A stretch of 64,000 nucleotides of DNA from Prunella strophiata. Taxonomy: Eukaryota > Chordata > Aves > Passeriformes > Prunellidae. Made by a program: the position numbers and the translations under genes. Shown one piece after another: positions 34,389 through 46,329 of this stretch; the stretch's first letter is position 1; each line of letters opens with the position of its first letter. Location: positions 113,599,894-113,663,893 of the forward strand of contig JAZBQD010000030.1 of NCBI GenBank assembly GCA_036583965.1, written 5' to 3'. A model generated the notes under the pieces. That model did not search any database, had not been told where the DNA came from, and saw only the letters and a program-made list of their open reading frames with translations.

Positions 34389-35854
34389 ATCAGGGGTGGA
34401 ATTATTTATTGGAACTTCCATACAGTGCTGTTCAAAATTCAGGAAGATTGAGCAAGGAGGAATCACATTTCTTTCCCTTCCAGGTTTCTCCTGAAGCCTT
34501 CTCTTAGGAATGACACCCATCCTAACTGAAAATCTTTCCAGCTCTCCAGACAGAACTTTGGAGAATTTTGTCTTGCAAAATGGGGGTAAAGTAAAACTGA
34601 GAAATTTTTACTCAAGCAATTGCCTGTGAAGTTTGCCTACATTGAAATGATCCATAGAAAAACTGTGGTATAAATTTAAAATAATAAAATTTTACCATTT
34701 ATAAATTGGATAAATTAACAAGAATAACCTCTCCTCATACAAATATAAATCAACTTCCAAAGTTCCTCATTAAGTACCTATACTCAACTTTTTATCTCAG
34801 CCCTGGCCCCAAAGCATTCAATAGAATATCCCCAGGTGAAATGAGTGTCCTGAAAAATTCAGTAGGCAAAACAAACACACTGGAAAGCAAAACTATTGGA
34901 AACTGATGAAGCTGAATGTGGATCAATGACTGAAAAATCCTGGGGAGAACAGGATTTCTGTCCACCCTTTCCATTTGGGAGAGTCCTGTGGCTGAAGAAC
35001 AGCGTGGCAGGAATGCACATTAATAATAAAAAATAAATGAAATGGTTTTCCTTGATGTTGGCAAGACAGAACTTTTTAAAAAGAAATTCTGTACTGGACA
35101 GAAAAGGTGGTTTTTCATTGGAGCTATGGATCTCTGCCATGGAATGGGAACACCAAACTTTGTGCAAGCCATGAAAAGGAAAGTGGGACATTTTATCCCA
35201 CATCATAACAACCAAATGGAGTAGCTAAAATCCCAGAGATTAAAAATGTTTTTTTCAGTCATCAGAATGTTTCAGTTTGTTGGCATGGATGTCTCAAAGA
35301 TCAGGAAGAGATGCTGGCAGAAAAATCCAATTTGTTTTTATTTTTTCCCTAAATGAAGAACTCAGCAGAGAAAGAAACATTTTGGAGGAATGGGGGAAGG
35401 GGAGCATGTTTGGGCACAACACAATGCTGAGCCAGCCACACACAAGAAGAATCAGCCTCCTAATTTTGATTTTCTTAGCACAAACTCATATAAAGAGTTG
35501 TCATACAATCACCACCTGATCACAAGGCCTGAGCTTCTAAAAAATCCCCAAGAAATAATAAATTAGGACTTGTAAAAGGATAATGAGAGGCCAGAGAAGA
35601 TGTTTTAATTAAGAAAGTCCCTTAAGAGCTGATGAAATAATTCCAGGGGTAAATTTTCCTCCATTTTTGGTGCGAAGATAAACTTTTCAACATTTGGAGA
35701 ATTGCTGAAGTGAAGGATCTTTTCCTGACATTTTCCTTCTCTGGAAGAAGAGGCCACATGTACTTTAAAGGCACCATTTTTAGGAGAGCTATCCCAGGGC
35801 CTGGAAAACTAAACAGAAAAAACTGAAATGAAAACTAAAGGTAATTCTTACCTC
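34389..35854. other. Unique sequence
   Basis: No gene or repeat recognised in 1.5 kb. Confidence 0.4.
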
Positions 35855-35860
35855 TGTCCC

Positions 35861-36427
35861 TATTGGAACCCTGGTCACTGAATGAATTTCAGACTTTCTG
35901 TGCTGCCAGGCACAGAGAGAACACTGCACTGACCTGAGGCCATGGAGAAGCTTCCAAAATTCAATAATAAAACTGAGATTTTAGGTGTGTGGTTTAAATA
36001 AAAGTGTGTGACGTCACAGGGTGGGAAACTCAGAGTTTAAGGGTTTAGAATACAGGAATAGATAGAAAGCAAGATGGAGGTTTTAGGGTGGAGGCTGCTC
36101 CTTCTTCTCCACCTTCTTCTCCATGGGTTTGGGTGGTTTTGTGTCATTGGATAAAAAAGTCCCCATTGCAGGATGGGAGGTTGGTTCTTGGGTTAAAAGT
36201 GAAAATAATTGAGGTGTCATTTCTTCATTGGGCAGTTTATCCTTCCAAGGCCTTGTAGAGAGAGAGCCAGGGCTCCATTTTTAGTTTGTTGGAGTGAAGT
36301 GCTGCAGAACTCAGGGTTTGTGAGACTGTGACAGAGATAAGAACTGATCAACATCTGAGTGCCAACAAGAAATACCCTCTCACACATTTAATCCTGACCT
36401 TGGCAGAAAAGAAAATAAAGCTCTGCA
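35861..36427 (+). mobile_element. Solo LTR, family C, copy 1
   Basis: A 567-bp element homologous, in opposite orientation, to 57109-57682. It starts TATTGGAACCC (the other copy has TGCTGGAACCC in this sense) and ends CTCTGCA. It is flanked by TGTCCC (35855-35860) and TGTGCC (36428-36433), a 6-bp duplication with one mismatch. It contains a perfect TGACGTCA at 36009-36016 and AATAAA at 36414-36419. Strand is tentative because that AATAAA lies very close to the end. Confidence 0.82.
36009..36016. promoter_or_regulatory. TGACGTCA, CRE-type palindrome in an LTR
   Basis: Exact match to the cAMP-response element bound by CREB/ATF proteins. The same position in the other family C LTR (57522-57529) reads TGACATTA. 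Binding is not shown. Confidence 0.5.
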
Positions 36428-36433
36428 TGTGCC

Positions 36434-36889
36434 AGCAGTTTTGGTGGCAGCAGAGTGTGGGAGTGTCCCCAGGGCCCTGATCCTTCAGCACCCTGCTCCT
36501 GGTGGACAGTTCCCACTGGGATGGACACGGGGCACCCACCCCAGGTTGGTGGCCAGGGACCAGCTCTGCTCTTGGACCCAGTTTGGCCAAAGGTCATGGG
36601 AAAAGGTGACAGGACTGTGCAGGGTATAATTTGATCTGATCTGCTTTTGTGGGTGGAATTTGGGAAGGCAAATTAGGGAGGAATTACGGAGAAAAATAAA
36701 AGAGAGAGCACAAGTCCAAAATTGGATTGAGAGCTGAGTGGAAAAATCAGAGAGGGGAGGTCCAGGAAGGAGTGGGCAAGAACTGGGATGTACTGGGACA
36801 TGTGGAAGAGGTTTTACAGTGACTTCTGTGAGCCAGAGAGAAGTTTGATCAGAGGATCCATGTTGACCCCTGAAAGAATTTTCTAGCAA
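36434..36889. other. Unique sequence
   Basis: No gene recognised. Frames on the minus strand here have no recognisable domain. Confidence 0.4.
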
Positions 36890-37110
36890 GGTCATTGACA
36901 CAGAAACCAAAAAAGAAAATAAATAAGAGAAACCTACAACTGCCTATTCCAATGAGCACTTTGTTTGTCTTTCCTGACCAAAGAGTAAAGTGTAAACTTA
37001 GGAGTTTTGTAAGAATGTATAAAAAGCATGCATGCTAGAATAAAACCAGTTTGAAGCCTTCTGAAAATGGAGTGTTGCTTTGTATTGTCTCCATCTCAAC
37101 TGAGACAGGG
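36890..37110 (+). mobile_element. Possible ERV LTR 3' part
   Basis: A TATAAAAAG box near 37018, then the palindrome AGCATGCATGCT, then AATAAAA near 37040 and a GTCTCCATCTCAACTGAGAC ending. This order resembles an LTR promoter, polyadenylation signal and U5. The 5' boundary is unclear and there is no second copy here. Confidence 0.45.
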
Positions 37111-37182
37111 ACACAAGTTAGGAACATCATATGGATAGGAGAGGGAAATGATTGAACAGCTAAGAGGAAAAATAGGAATATT

Positions 37183-37420
37183 TTCATAGAATCTTGGAAT
37201 GGTTTGGGTTGGAAGGGACCTTAAAGCCCACCCAGAACCACCCCTGCCATGGCAGGGACACCTTCCACTGTGCCAGGCTGCCCCCAGCCCCAGTGTCCAA
37301 CCTGGCCTTGGGCACTGCCAGGGATCCAGGGGCACCCTGTGCCAGGGCCTGCCCACCCTGCCAGGGAGCAATTCCTAATTCCCAATATCCCATCTAACCC
37401 TGCCTCTCTGGCAGTTTAAA
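37183..37420 (-). mobile_element. CR1 LINE fragment
   Basis: GC-rich CR1 3' module in reverse, from ATAGAATCTTGGAATGGTTT to TCTAACCCTGCCTCTCTGGC. An internal deletion removes the CAGCCACAGCTGCTCTGG segment. Confidence 0.9.
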
Positions 37421-37424
37421 ACCA

Positions 37425-37880
37425 AGGTAAAACCTGGGATCATGTATTATTTTTCACCTCAGGCCAGATCTTTTAAGCTCTCAGTGAGTTATAGTACACA
37501 CCAGGATAGCCCAGCTACCTGGCAGAAGGCATAAATGAGCAGGATGGCTCTTGCAGTCGTGTTGGAAACAAAAAAAAACGTTTAATAAAAGACAAAATAA
37601 CAAAGAGAAAAACCGATCTAGATGCAAGCAGGTCTTGCACCTAGTAAAACACCTTACAAAAGCAATTCATTTCTTTGTTCACTTGCTTTTCTAGTAAATT
37701 GCCCAGGTGGGACTTCTTGGCTTCTGTCCAATTAGCTGTCCTTAAATTTAAAGTGAAGTCCCTTTTGTCCTATAAGGATGTCCCCTTTGCTAAGTGGTGA
37801 GAGAAACTTCTGGGCCTTTTCCTTTTTGAGGGGACAAAGGACAGTTTTATCACTCTGCCAATAGGGGACACATGCCTACA
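37425..37880 (-). mobile_element. Possible ERV LTR
   Basis: In minus sense it carries GTCTTTTATTAAACG and a GTTTCCAACACGACTGC stretch, a texture I associate with avian LTR 3' ends. No terminal repeats, target duplication or second copy confirm it. Confidence 0.35.
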
Positions 37881-40305
37881 GGATCATCTTTCCAAATAAT
37901 CCCTACAACAAACTCACCCTCTGCACCCTGCCAGGTCTGGATTGCACCTTTCCCACCCCAGGAGTCATCCCAGCCCACGAGGGCCTGGGATGCCCATGGA
38001 GCAGAGGCTGGCTCAGTGTCAGGACTGCAGTCACACAACTCCCTGTCCCCTCCTGGCTCTGAAGTCTTTATTGGATTTTCATCCATCATTTTGAGGGATC
38101 CCTTCGGCGCTGCGGAGGTGCCGTTTAGATGTGAGTGGATTCAGTCAAAGTGGCATCAATTCTCAATTTATTTCTTGTTGAAGCCACCAGCTCTGCTCTC
38201 AGGGTCCCTCTGGCTCAGGCAGCACTGAGGAGCTCCCCCAAAGACCAGTGGCAAGTGGGAAAATGGAAAAGCCCACGGATCTCATGTCCTGATCATGGGG
38301 TGTAAAAATCACTGAGCCACACCAGTGGATTTCAAACCCTGTTCCTGCTGCAAGAACATGACTGTCCCCAAATTCCAGACACAGAATTCCATCTCCAATC
38401 CAAGTATCACCTTGGAACAGCCAGAACAGCCCCCAGGAATTCCCTTTGGCATGGAACATCTGCTTGTTTTGCCACTGTGGGGTTGCTGTTGTCACCCACT
38501 TGGATATGTGGAAATATTTCATGGGATTCCAAAGGATTACTGTGAGATCTGCCCTTAAATGTGTAGGGAACATCCAAGATTTTGATAATTTTTATCTTTT
38601 TGAGAGGAAAGAGAGATGCTGGAAATGAACAAAGGTTCTTGAAGCTCTTCACTTTTGGAGGAAGAATAAAATAAAGGTAAATTCTGCAGGTGGAAACTGC
38701 TGCTGTTTTTATGTGTCAGAGTTGGGGCCAAGGGGATGAGGAAAGGACATTTCTAGTAGCACTGAAAAGCAGGAGAAAGCATTAATGGATTATATTTGAC
38801 CATTTCTGATTTAACTTCAGAGGAGCTGTGCTTCTTGTTGGTTTCATTTGGCTTTGTGTCTGCTTTTTATCAGTTCCCCCTTTTTTGATTTACAAAATAG
38901 AGCTAAGGAGAAGCAGTTTTAGAGTAATAAGTCTCTAAAGAGTCAGTCCCTGTGATTTATTTTTGGCTTTTCCTCTTTTGGAAACACAGGTGACATAGGG
39001 AAGGGTTAAGAGAGTTTCTTTATTTTCATCAGAGTTAATTGTAAATGGAAATAAAGCTGTAAAAATTGAAAAAAAAAAACAAAACCTGTTAGTTCAGGCT
39101 GAATGATAAAAAAATACAAATTAAAGGTGAGGCCACTGAAAAATAAATGGTTTTCCATGTCCAGTTCTGAAATAAAAAAGACTGTTGCTAGCAAAAGTAA
39201 AGTTTTTTATTCTAAGAAATGACTTTACCTCGACAGCATCCTTTTAATTCCAGAAATCATTATTGAAATTCCAAAGTGCTTTAAGGAGCTGTAAGCACTG
39301 CTTTTCATCATAAGTTTTCAGCTCTATAATAAGTTTGTTTTGCAGGGCACAAAGCCCTGCTTGACACCTGAACTGTGGCTGAAGTGTTTGAATTTCCAGT
39401 GCCCTGAACCCTGGCCAGAGGTTGCTGCTGTCACGGGGTCATTTCCCCGAGCCAGAAAAGCCATTTACAAAAAGTCATTTACAGCTATTTCATGAAACTT
39501 CCTCAGATTTTCCCTCTAATGACCATTTGCAGGTTTTTTTTATTTTTATTTTTTTTTTTCTAAGGCATTTTATCTCTTTTCCTCTCCCTTTCAAAGAGAC
39601 TTTCATATTATTTTGGGGCCAGCAAATGAATGTGGAATCTTTGTTTGGAAATCCTGCAGGTGATTGTTTCCCCTGCTCCAGAGGTCTCCTAATTTAGGCT
39701 TTATTCACACATTGATCCTCTTCTTCAATGTCATAAATTTTAATGTAGTTTAACATAGTGAGCTGTCACCAATTTGATTTGCCAGGTCAAGGAGTTCAAC
39801 CTCCTTTAATCACTGTGTCCAGAGCTCTCCATAACATTCCAAGAGCTCCTTTTCCTCCCATGGAGTCACAATTTTTGCCTTGATGTTGTCTTGGCTGAAC
39901 CTATCACAAGTTTCTGCTCAGGGCTTTAAGGAGCCAATGTGGGGCTCCCTAAATAAATTAAATTCAGCCAATTTATTCCAAATTTGATGCTGCACTGACT
40001 CTGAAGGCATTCCATGTTTCCAGTGTGAAGAGGGATGCTATCCTGCAGTACCTGCTGTTAAACATTCTGTTGTGTCGATGATTATTTGGGTTTTCCCTTC
40101 TTCCCAGAGATCTCCTTTAGGCAGATCTACCAATTCCCTGGATTTTTGGCTCAGAGTCTCTGAGACAAAGATGGAGAGAATTTCTGTACAAGCAAGAAAA
40201 AAAGCAAAAAATCCTGGAAATGTCCATGTGGCAACACAGGGATTGTCCAGGTAATGTGAAATGGAGTTGCTTGGCCACTTATAAAAAATCCAGCTGCATT
40301 TCTGG
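37881..40305. other. Unique sequence
   Basis: 2.4 kb with no convincing gene or repeat. Frames of up to 124 codons show no recognisable domain. A small T-rich run lies at 39533-39560. Confidence 0.4.
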
Positions 40306-40524
40306 AATAATAGAATTATAAATTTGTAAAAGCTGGAAAAGATCTTTAAGACCATCAGGTCCAACTATCACCACTGTGTTCATTATTAAACCATGTCCCC
40401 AAGTGCCACATCCACAGGGATGAACACTCCCAGGAATGGTGACTCCATGATTTTTCTGGGCAGCCCATTCCAGTGTTCTACAACCCTTTCTGTGATTTTA
40501 TTTTTGATAATATTCAACTTGTTC
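40306..40524 (-). mobile_element. CR1 LINE, older type, outer part
   Basis: AGATCTTTAAGACCATCAGG, CCAACTATCACCA, ACCATGTCCCCAAGTGCCAC and TGGGCAGCCCATTCCAGTG are in CR1 order. The element is cut by the family A LTR and continues after 40985. Confidence 0.85.
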
Positions 40525-40985
40525 TGATGCCTTGTGAACCTGCCCTAGAGCAGAGGCTGGGCAGAGCTAAAGAATAAAGCAGGGATTTATTCAAAGGATC
40601 TCCTCCATGGATGCACCTTGGGCAGCAGCAGAGCCCAGCCAGGGCTGCACCCAAGATGAACCAAAATGGCCCCAAAATGCACGAGCGCTCCCGGGGTCTC
40701 TCCCTTGGATCAGCTCTGCTCCATTTGCACCTTGGAGTTCATTGTCCCATTCCAGCTTTAGGTTCTCCAGTCCCATCCTGCTTGTTTTTCTCTCTTCAGC
40801 CCACGGGGTTTGTGCTCTTGGGGCTGAGATTTGGATCATTTGTCCTTGGTGCCCAGCTGGAGCAGGAATTGTTTTGTCTCCCTGCTCTGTGCACAGAGCT
40901 CACCATGCCCTGTTGTGAAGCTCAGCCCCACACACTAAAGCAGCACAGAATGTGAAACACATAAAAACTCAAACCTGAGGCATCA
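40525..40985 (-). mobile_element. Solo LTR, family A, copy 3
   Basis: A 461-bp copy with ends TGATGCCT and AGGCATCA. The minus-strand AATAAA is at 40586-40591. Flanks GTTC and TTTC fit a 4-bp duplication with one change. It sits inside a CR1 element, which is therefore older. Confidence 0.9.
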
Positions 40986-41055
40986 TTTCCCTCCTGGAGC
41001 AACTTGGGGGGGAATAATTTCCTCTCCTCCTGTCACTCGCTACACTTGAGCGTGT
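40986..41055 (-). mobile_element. CR1 LINE, continuation after the LTR
   Basis: CCTCCTGGAGCAACTTGG, then TTTCCTCTCCTCCTGTCACT, resumes the CR1 interrupted at 40524. Confidence 0.75.
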
Positions 41056-41810
41056 TTGTCTTTCTTAAGAATAAATCAGCAACAAATTTTGTAAGGTTTT
41101 AAAAAAACCCACCATTGAAAATTCACATCCTTCAAAATCCATGTCAGGAGGATGAATTTCACTGAGAATCCAACCATAATCCCCAAAAAATTTAGGGTGA
41201 AGCCCTTGTGGAAGAAAACAGCCAAGCTCCCGTTGCTGTTGGCTGCTCTGTGCTTGCATTCCTAATGAGCAAAGCATGGAACAAAACAATTTCCCAGCTG
41301 TCCAACCATATCATTATAAAATAATGTTTTCCTCATTTTTTAAGCAGTCAGATACTGTGGAATTCTGAATCCAAATCGGATTTCTGTGCTATGGAGTCCA
41401 AATCCCACCCAGAAGAGCCCAGTCTATCTTCATTAACAAGAAACATTTCTATTGATTTCATTTTGCAATGTTTCATATTCCACATAACAAATCTGTATGG
41501 TCACCTAAATGAATTATTGCAACTCAATTTGGAATGATTCCATGGGGTTATTGTGTTATCCCTAGGATGCCTCAGTCTCTGGGTGTCAAAACTGGTTTTA
41601 TTTCATGGAATAACATGGGAAAGTTAATCAGAGTAGGTTAAACCTCCCTGGGAGCCAAGGTCACAGAGAGTCTCAGCTGTAAATTGAGAGGTTGCACTAT
41701 TTATTTCTTTCTATTTATTTGTTTTTTAGGTATCTATTTTTATTTGTTTATTTCTATTCCTTTTTTTTTTTTCTCTTAGAAAAATATATTTATGTAGGAG
41801 AAAAAGGCAC

Positions 41811-41841
<31 letters not shown>

Positions 41842-42705
41842 TTCTCTTGGAAAGAAATATTTATACAAGAAAAAAAGACAATTTTTTGTCTTTTGGGATT
41901 TCTTACCAGACTCAGTCCTGCTGAAACTCTTGTTGGGTTCTCCAGTAGGAAACCTTTTTTTTTCCTTTCCCTCCTGCAAAGCAATCACCATTAAAAGAGG
42001 AGAAGCTGCAACATAATCAAGCTTTTCCCAAGAAATCTTTTCACTTTGGCATTTTTTTTAGATTTTACATCACCTTTTCTGGAAAGACAACAATTATTTT
42101 TTGGAGACTGTGTTATATTAAGGTTCTCTATTTAGAGTTGTAACAATAACTGACTATTTCTTCTTTTTTTCCTGTTGACTTCTCCCAGATTTTTCTCCCA
42201 TGACAGGGCAGTGCTTTGAATTCCTTGAATCAGGAATTGCTGTTTATCTCCATGTGTGGAGCAGCCACAGCTCCAAAGCTGAGTGCTGAGGCAGGACCAA
42301 TAATCCCATGAAGAAGAAGAATTCTCTATTCAGGGTATTTGAAGAAATAAATCTGATGTGGAGATTTTTTGGATTGTGTCACCGTGTGTGTCAAACACTG
42401 AAGGGATTTGGATGGAGGAGCCAGGAACCCAAAATTCCCTCTGCAGACTGAGGCAGGAGGCTGCAAAGTGCACAAACACGAGAAGTGGCCCAGGAGAACT
42501 TTGTGGAGTTCCACAATTCCCAGTGCCAGGAGCTGCTCCTGGGGCAGGGCAATCCCAGCCAGGAAGGAGAATTCACTAAGAGCAGAAATGAAGAGAAGGA
42601 TTTGGGGATCTCGTGGGTGAAAAGCTGGACAGGAGCCACCAGTGAGGGCAGGGAGCCCCAAAATCCATCTTGAGCTGCACCCAAGGAGGAGAGAGCAGCA
42701 GGAAA
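41056..42705. other. Unique sequence
   Basis: No gene recognised. T-rich at 41690-41960. Confidence 0.4.
41813..41842. repeat. (TTTA)n microsatellite
   Basis: About seven TTTA units in a T-rich stretch. Confidence 0.93.
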
Positions 42706-42747
42706 GGGATTGGGATTGGGATTGGGATTGGGATTGGGATTGGGATT
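42706..42747. repeat. (GGGATT)7 microsatellite
   Basis: Seven perfect GGGATT units abutting the 5' edge of a CR1 element. Confidence 0.97.
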
Positions 42748-43280
42748 GTGCCCCTGTGTCCCCTCAGGTGTGACCCCACCTGCAGAGCTGCCCCAGCCCT
42801 GGGAGGAGCTGGAGCTGCTGCAGAGAGCCCAGAGGAGGCTCCAGGATGAGCAGAGGGATGGAGCAGCTCTGCTGGCAGGAAAGGCTGGCACAGCTGGCAT
42901 TGTTCACCTGCACAGGAGAAGGACCAGGGGGATGTTAGAGCCCTTCCAGTACCTAAAGGGGGTTAGGAAAAAAGAGAGAGAGGGATTTTATATATGGGCA
43001 GAGAGTGACAGGAGTAGGGGGAATGGTTTAAATGGAAGGAGGAAAGGTTAGATGGGATTTTGGGAAGGAATTGTTCCCTGGCAGGGTGGGGAAATGGATT
43101 ACCAGAGAAGCTGTGGCTGCCCCTGGATCCCTGGCAGTGCCCAAGGCCAGGCTGGACACTGGGGCTGGGAGCAGCCTGGCACAGTGGAAGGTGTCCCTGC
43201 AGGGAGTGGAACTGGATGATCTTTAGATCAAGGATTTTTTGATCCTTCCAACCCAAACCATCCTGGGATTCCACAACATC
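42748..43280 (+). mobile_element. CR1 LINE, longest continuous fragment
   Basis: From CCCCTCAGGTGTGACCCCAC through GGAGCTGGAGCTGCTGCAG, CCCTTCCAGTACCTAAAGGG, AATGGTTTAAATGGAAGG and the GC-rich module to the tail CCAACCCAAACCATCCTGGG. This is the full non-coding 3' order of avian CR1 without the replacements seen at 7411 and 12055. It serves as the reference copy in this window. Confidence 0.92.
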
Positions 43281-43952
43281 AGAGGGAGGGGATAGATAAG
43301 GCTACACTCCCGTGGCACGTCCATCCTCCATCACCTGGGACCATCCTGGCCATTCCTTCCCATTCCCAGGCAGACCAGCTGGAGTTCCCTTGTTCTGTGC
43401 AGAGTTTTTTGAACAAAAACCAACAAAGCCCTTCTTGTTCCAACTCAGGCGCCGCCTCTGCCAAATCTGCAGCTGCCTCCCCTCTCCAAAGCCACAGAGT
43501 TTTGGGTGACCATCAATACCTCAGCTGATGACAATAAATAGACACAGAATCCCTGAGCTCCCTGGCAAACAAAAAGGAGCTGCCTCGTGTCACTGTCACA
43601 CAACAAATGATTTCCGTTCACCCCCAGCTTTGACTGAATTTCAATCCCAGGCTTAAAGAATCAGCCTGGGTTCCCCCAGGGGAATTGGGGGCTGTTTTCA
43701 GTGGTCAGCAAAAGGAGGGCCCAGACTGTTCATTAATATTTTAAAAAGCCAAACACCAAGATGACACGAGGGATGATGGATTGTCTGTGCTGCCTCTACA
43801 TTAAAGCAAAACAATCAGGAGTTTCGAGCTGAGGATCAGTTAAAGGAAAGCTCCCTCAGATCCCAGTGGGGTTTCTGGGATCAGTTCTTTCCCCTACACT
43901 GATGCCTGGATCCTCCACTGGGTTTTTTATTCCCCCAGTGTTTCCCTGTCTG
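43281..43952. other. Unique sequence
   Basis: No gene or repeat recognised. Confidence 0.4.
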
Positions 43953-43958
43953 GGCTTT

Positions 43959-44579
43959 TGTGGGAGCTCTCTCAGGAGCTCAGGATGACCCCGAGATGTG
44001 TTGGAAAGTCTCTGTTTCCCAGCCTGAGAACTGAAGAAGGAGTCAGGACTCTTTGTGGTCTTCAAGGTTGTTTATTTTTCCTTATCTATTCCATTCTTTC
44101 CCTGACCAGCCCAGGTCTGTTCAGCAGGTCAGTCCCAGGCACACTGCCCACCTCTGGGGTGGTGTTGTCTTTTTATACTAAAAACTACCTGTACATTATT
44201 TACAGTTATTTTCCAATACCTATCACCTGTGTTACACAGTCCAACTCTACTCTAAACCAATCCAAAAGTGCCACCATCACCCAGAAGATGGAGGCTGTGA
44301 AGAAGGAGAAAGAAGGACAGAACACGCCCAAATTCCCCCATTTTGACCCCCAAACCCTCATTCTAAAAACCCCAAAATTCTAATTTTCTACCAATAAGCT
44401 AACTATTACTCTACCTAATTTTTGTGGCTTGCAGCTCCTCATATAAGCTTGGTAATTTTTTCTTTCCATAAATCAAAATCAAAGGCACAGGGGTCTTGGG
44501 CTCTGTGCCAAGGTCTCTGAGCCCCTGCCAGGGGCTGGAGCCATCCAGGGCAGCCAGAGGGATCTCCTGTGTTCTGACA
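43959..44579 (-). mobile_element. Solo LTR, family B, copy 2
   Basis: A 621-bp copy of 9596-10220, starting TGTGGGAG and ending TTCTGACA. An exact 6-bp duplication GGCTTT lies at 43953-43958 and 44580-44585. The minus-strand TATAAAAAG is at 44169-44177, and an AATAAA lies near 44075. No retroviral genes are adjacent. Confidence 0.93.
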
Positions 44580-44759
44580 GGCTTTGAACTCTCCAAGGTA
44601 TCAGCCCTGCCTTTAGAGAGCAGAAGCTGGGATATTTGGATTTAAATCCCATATAAAGGATGGGAGATCCTCACCCAACAACAACTGACAGCAGCAGTGA
44701 CTGAAGACATCACCCAGCTGAAGGCTCAGCCCTGCTGGTCCAAACTACCCTGTCCAACA

Positions 44760-44892
44760 CATCTGTGTCAAACATGAATTTTCAGTCTTAAATACAATCT
44801 TGGAATTGTTTCCATAACACTGCCTGAAATTTGAGTAATTATGACCATAAAAATATATTTTATCACCAAAAAGAATTTCCCTCTTTACATTT
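44760..44892 (+). repeat. Inverted duplication, left arm
   Basis: Begins CATCTGTGTCAAACATG and pairs with 45520-45660 in reverse complement. Over the outer ~110 bp only a handful of bases differ. Confidence 0.95.
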
Positions 44893-45519
44893 TTGAGTAC
44901 AGACACAATCAGGATGTTCTTAATTCCTGTGTGGATTAACCCTTTTAGAGATTCCAGGTTGAAAACCAGAACATTTTCACCATTAAGTGATTCCTTAACC
45001 TTAAAAACGTGGATTCCTCCATAAATGGGGCTCCACATCCATCTGTATCCTCAGTTCATGCAGAATCCAGCTGGCTGGGAAGGTGGCAGAATTTGAGGCT
45101 CAAATTAGAGGGTTTTTCTGCATGGGCTCACCATGGGATCTTCCAGGAAGGAAAATATCAGTGATAAGAGTTTAACATCAAATATTTGTGTCTAAAGCCA
45201 CAAATTTAGGCAAGAATTCCCTTTCTTTACTAAGAATTAAGTGTTTTCTAGTAGTTGAGCAACTCTTTTGTCATATTAATAGAAAGATTACTTTGTATAA
45301 GTCCAAACTCTGAATATTTTACAGATTTTTTTGCATATTTTTATGGTAATCTTTTTACAGGATGAAAATATTTGCTTTAAATTCCTGAAGTGTTCCTGGC
45401 AGAATCAGGAACCTGACACTTCTCCATTTCCTTGTTTAATGAGATAGAGATGGGCAAGATTAGGGCAAATCTTCCACAGATTTGGATTGGAATTAATTCC
45501 ATACAAAAGTTGATGGCTA
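44893..45519. other. Spacer of the inverted duplication
   Basis: About 630 bp, AT-rich, with no gene recognised. Confidence 0.45.
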
Positions 45520-45660
45520 AAATGTAAAGAGGGATTTTTTTTTTTTTTTTTTTGTGACAGAATATATATTTATGGTCATTATTACTCAAATTTCAGGCAG
45601 GTTTATGGAAATAATTCCAAGATTGTATTTAAGACTGAAAATTCATGTTTGACACAGATG
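45520..45660 (-). repeat. Inverted duplication, right arm
   Basis: Reverse complement of 44760-44892, with a T19 run (45535-45553) replacing a short A-rich stretch of the left arm. Confidence 0.95.
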
Positions 45661-46329
45661 GATTTGAAGTTCTTGATAGTCAGTATGAGAATGTTTGAGA
45701 CTGTGAAAGAAAATTGGGGATATTGTCCCCTTAGTTTGGAGAGGAAACTTGTGACACCAAAATTTCACCTTGACAGGCAAAGAAAAAGAAGAAGGAAAGG
45801 AAGATTTTTTTTTGTGAAAAATTTTTGCTGTGTGAGGAAATCAGAAGATTGTAAATAAGCTGAATTAAGTCAGGTTGCTTTCCTAGTGAAATAAGTTGTT
45901 TTTTTTAAAAAAAATATGGCAGAAATCAGCAAAGCAAAAACATTTTGGTACCAGCTAGAGACTCAGTGTGGAGAGGGAAATAATGAAGGGGCTGGTTCAG
46001 CCTCAGTCAGCCCAGAAAGACCAAATTTAAAATTATTGGCTTATTTATTAATTCAATCTATTACAATGATTATGAAATTTTGTCTTTAGTCCTTTCTTAG
46101 CATGAAAACCATGAGTTGTGCTTATGCTTTCTTAAAAATATTTCTGTGCATTTCTGAGTTTCTAAAGAACATCCTAGGCAGGATTCCCTTCAGTGTACCA
46201 CAGGAATAATTTTTGGGGTGTTTTGTATCACTGTGCCCTTTCCATGGAGCATTTTTGGGGCAAATCTCACTCTCCATCTCCAAACATAAATCCCAACCCA
46301 CCAGAAAAGCTCTGTTTCAATGCTAATTT
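45661..46329. other. Unique sequence
   Basis: No gene or repeat recognised. Confidence 0.4.

Noticed and set aside
42706..42747. Interstitial telomere repeat
   Set aside because: The unit is GGGATT (TTGGGA in another phase), not TTAGGG. It is a simple microsatellite.
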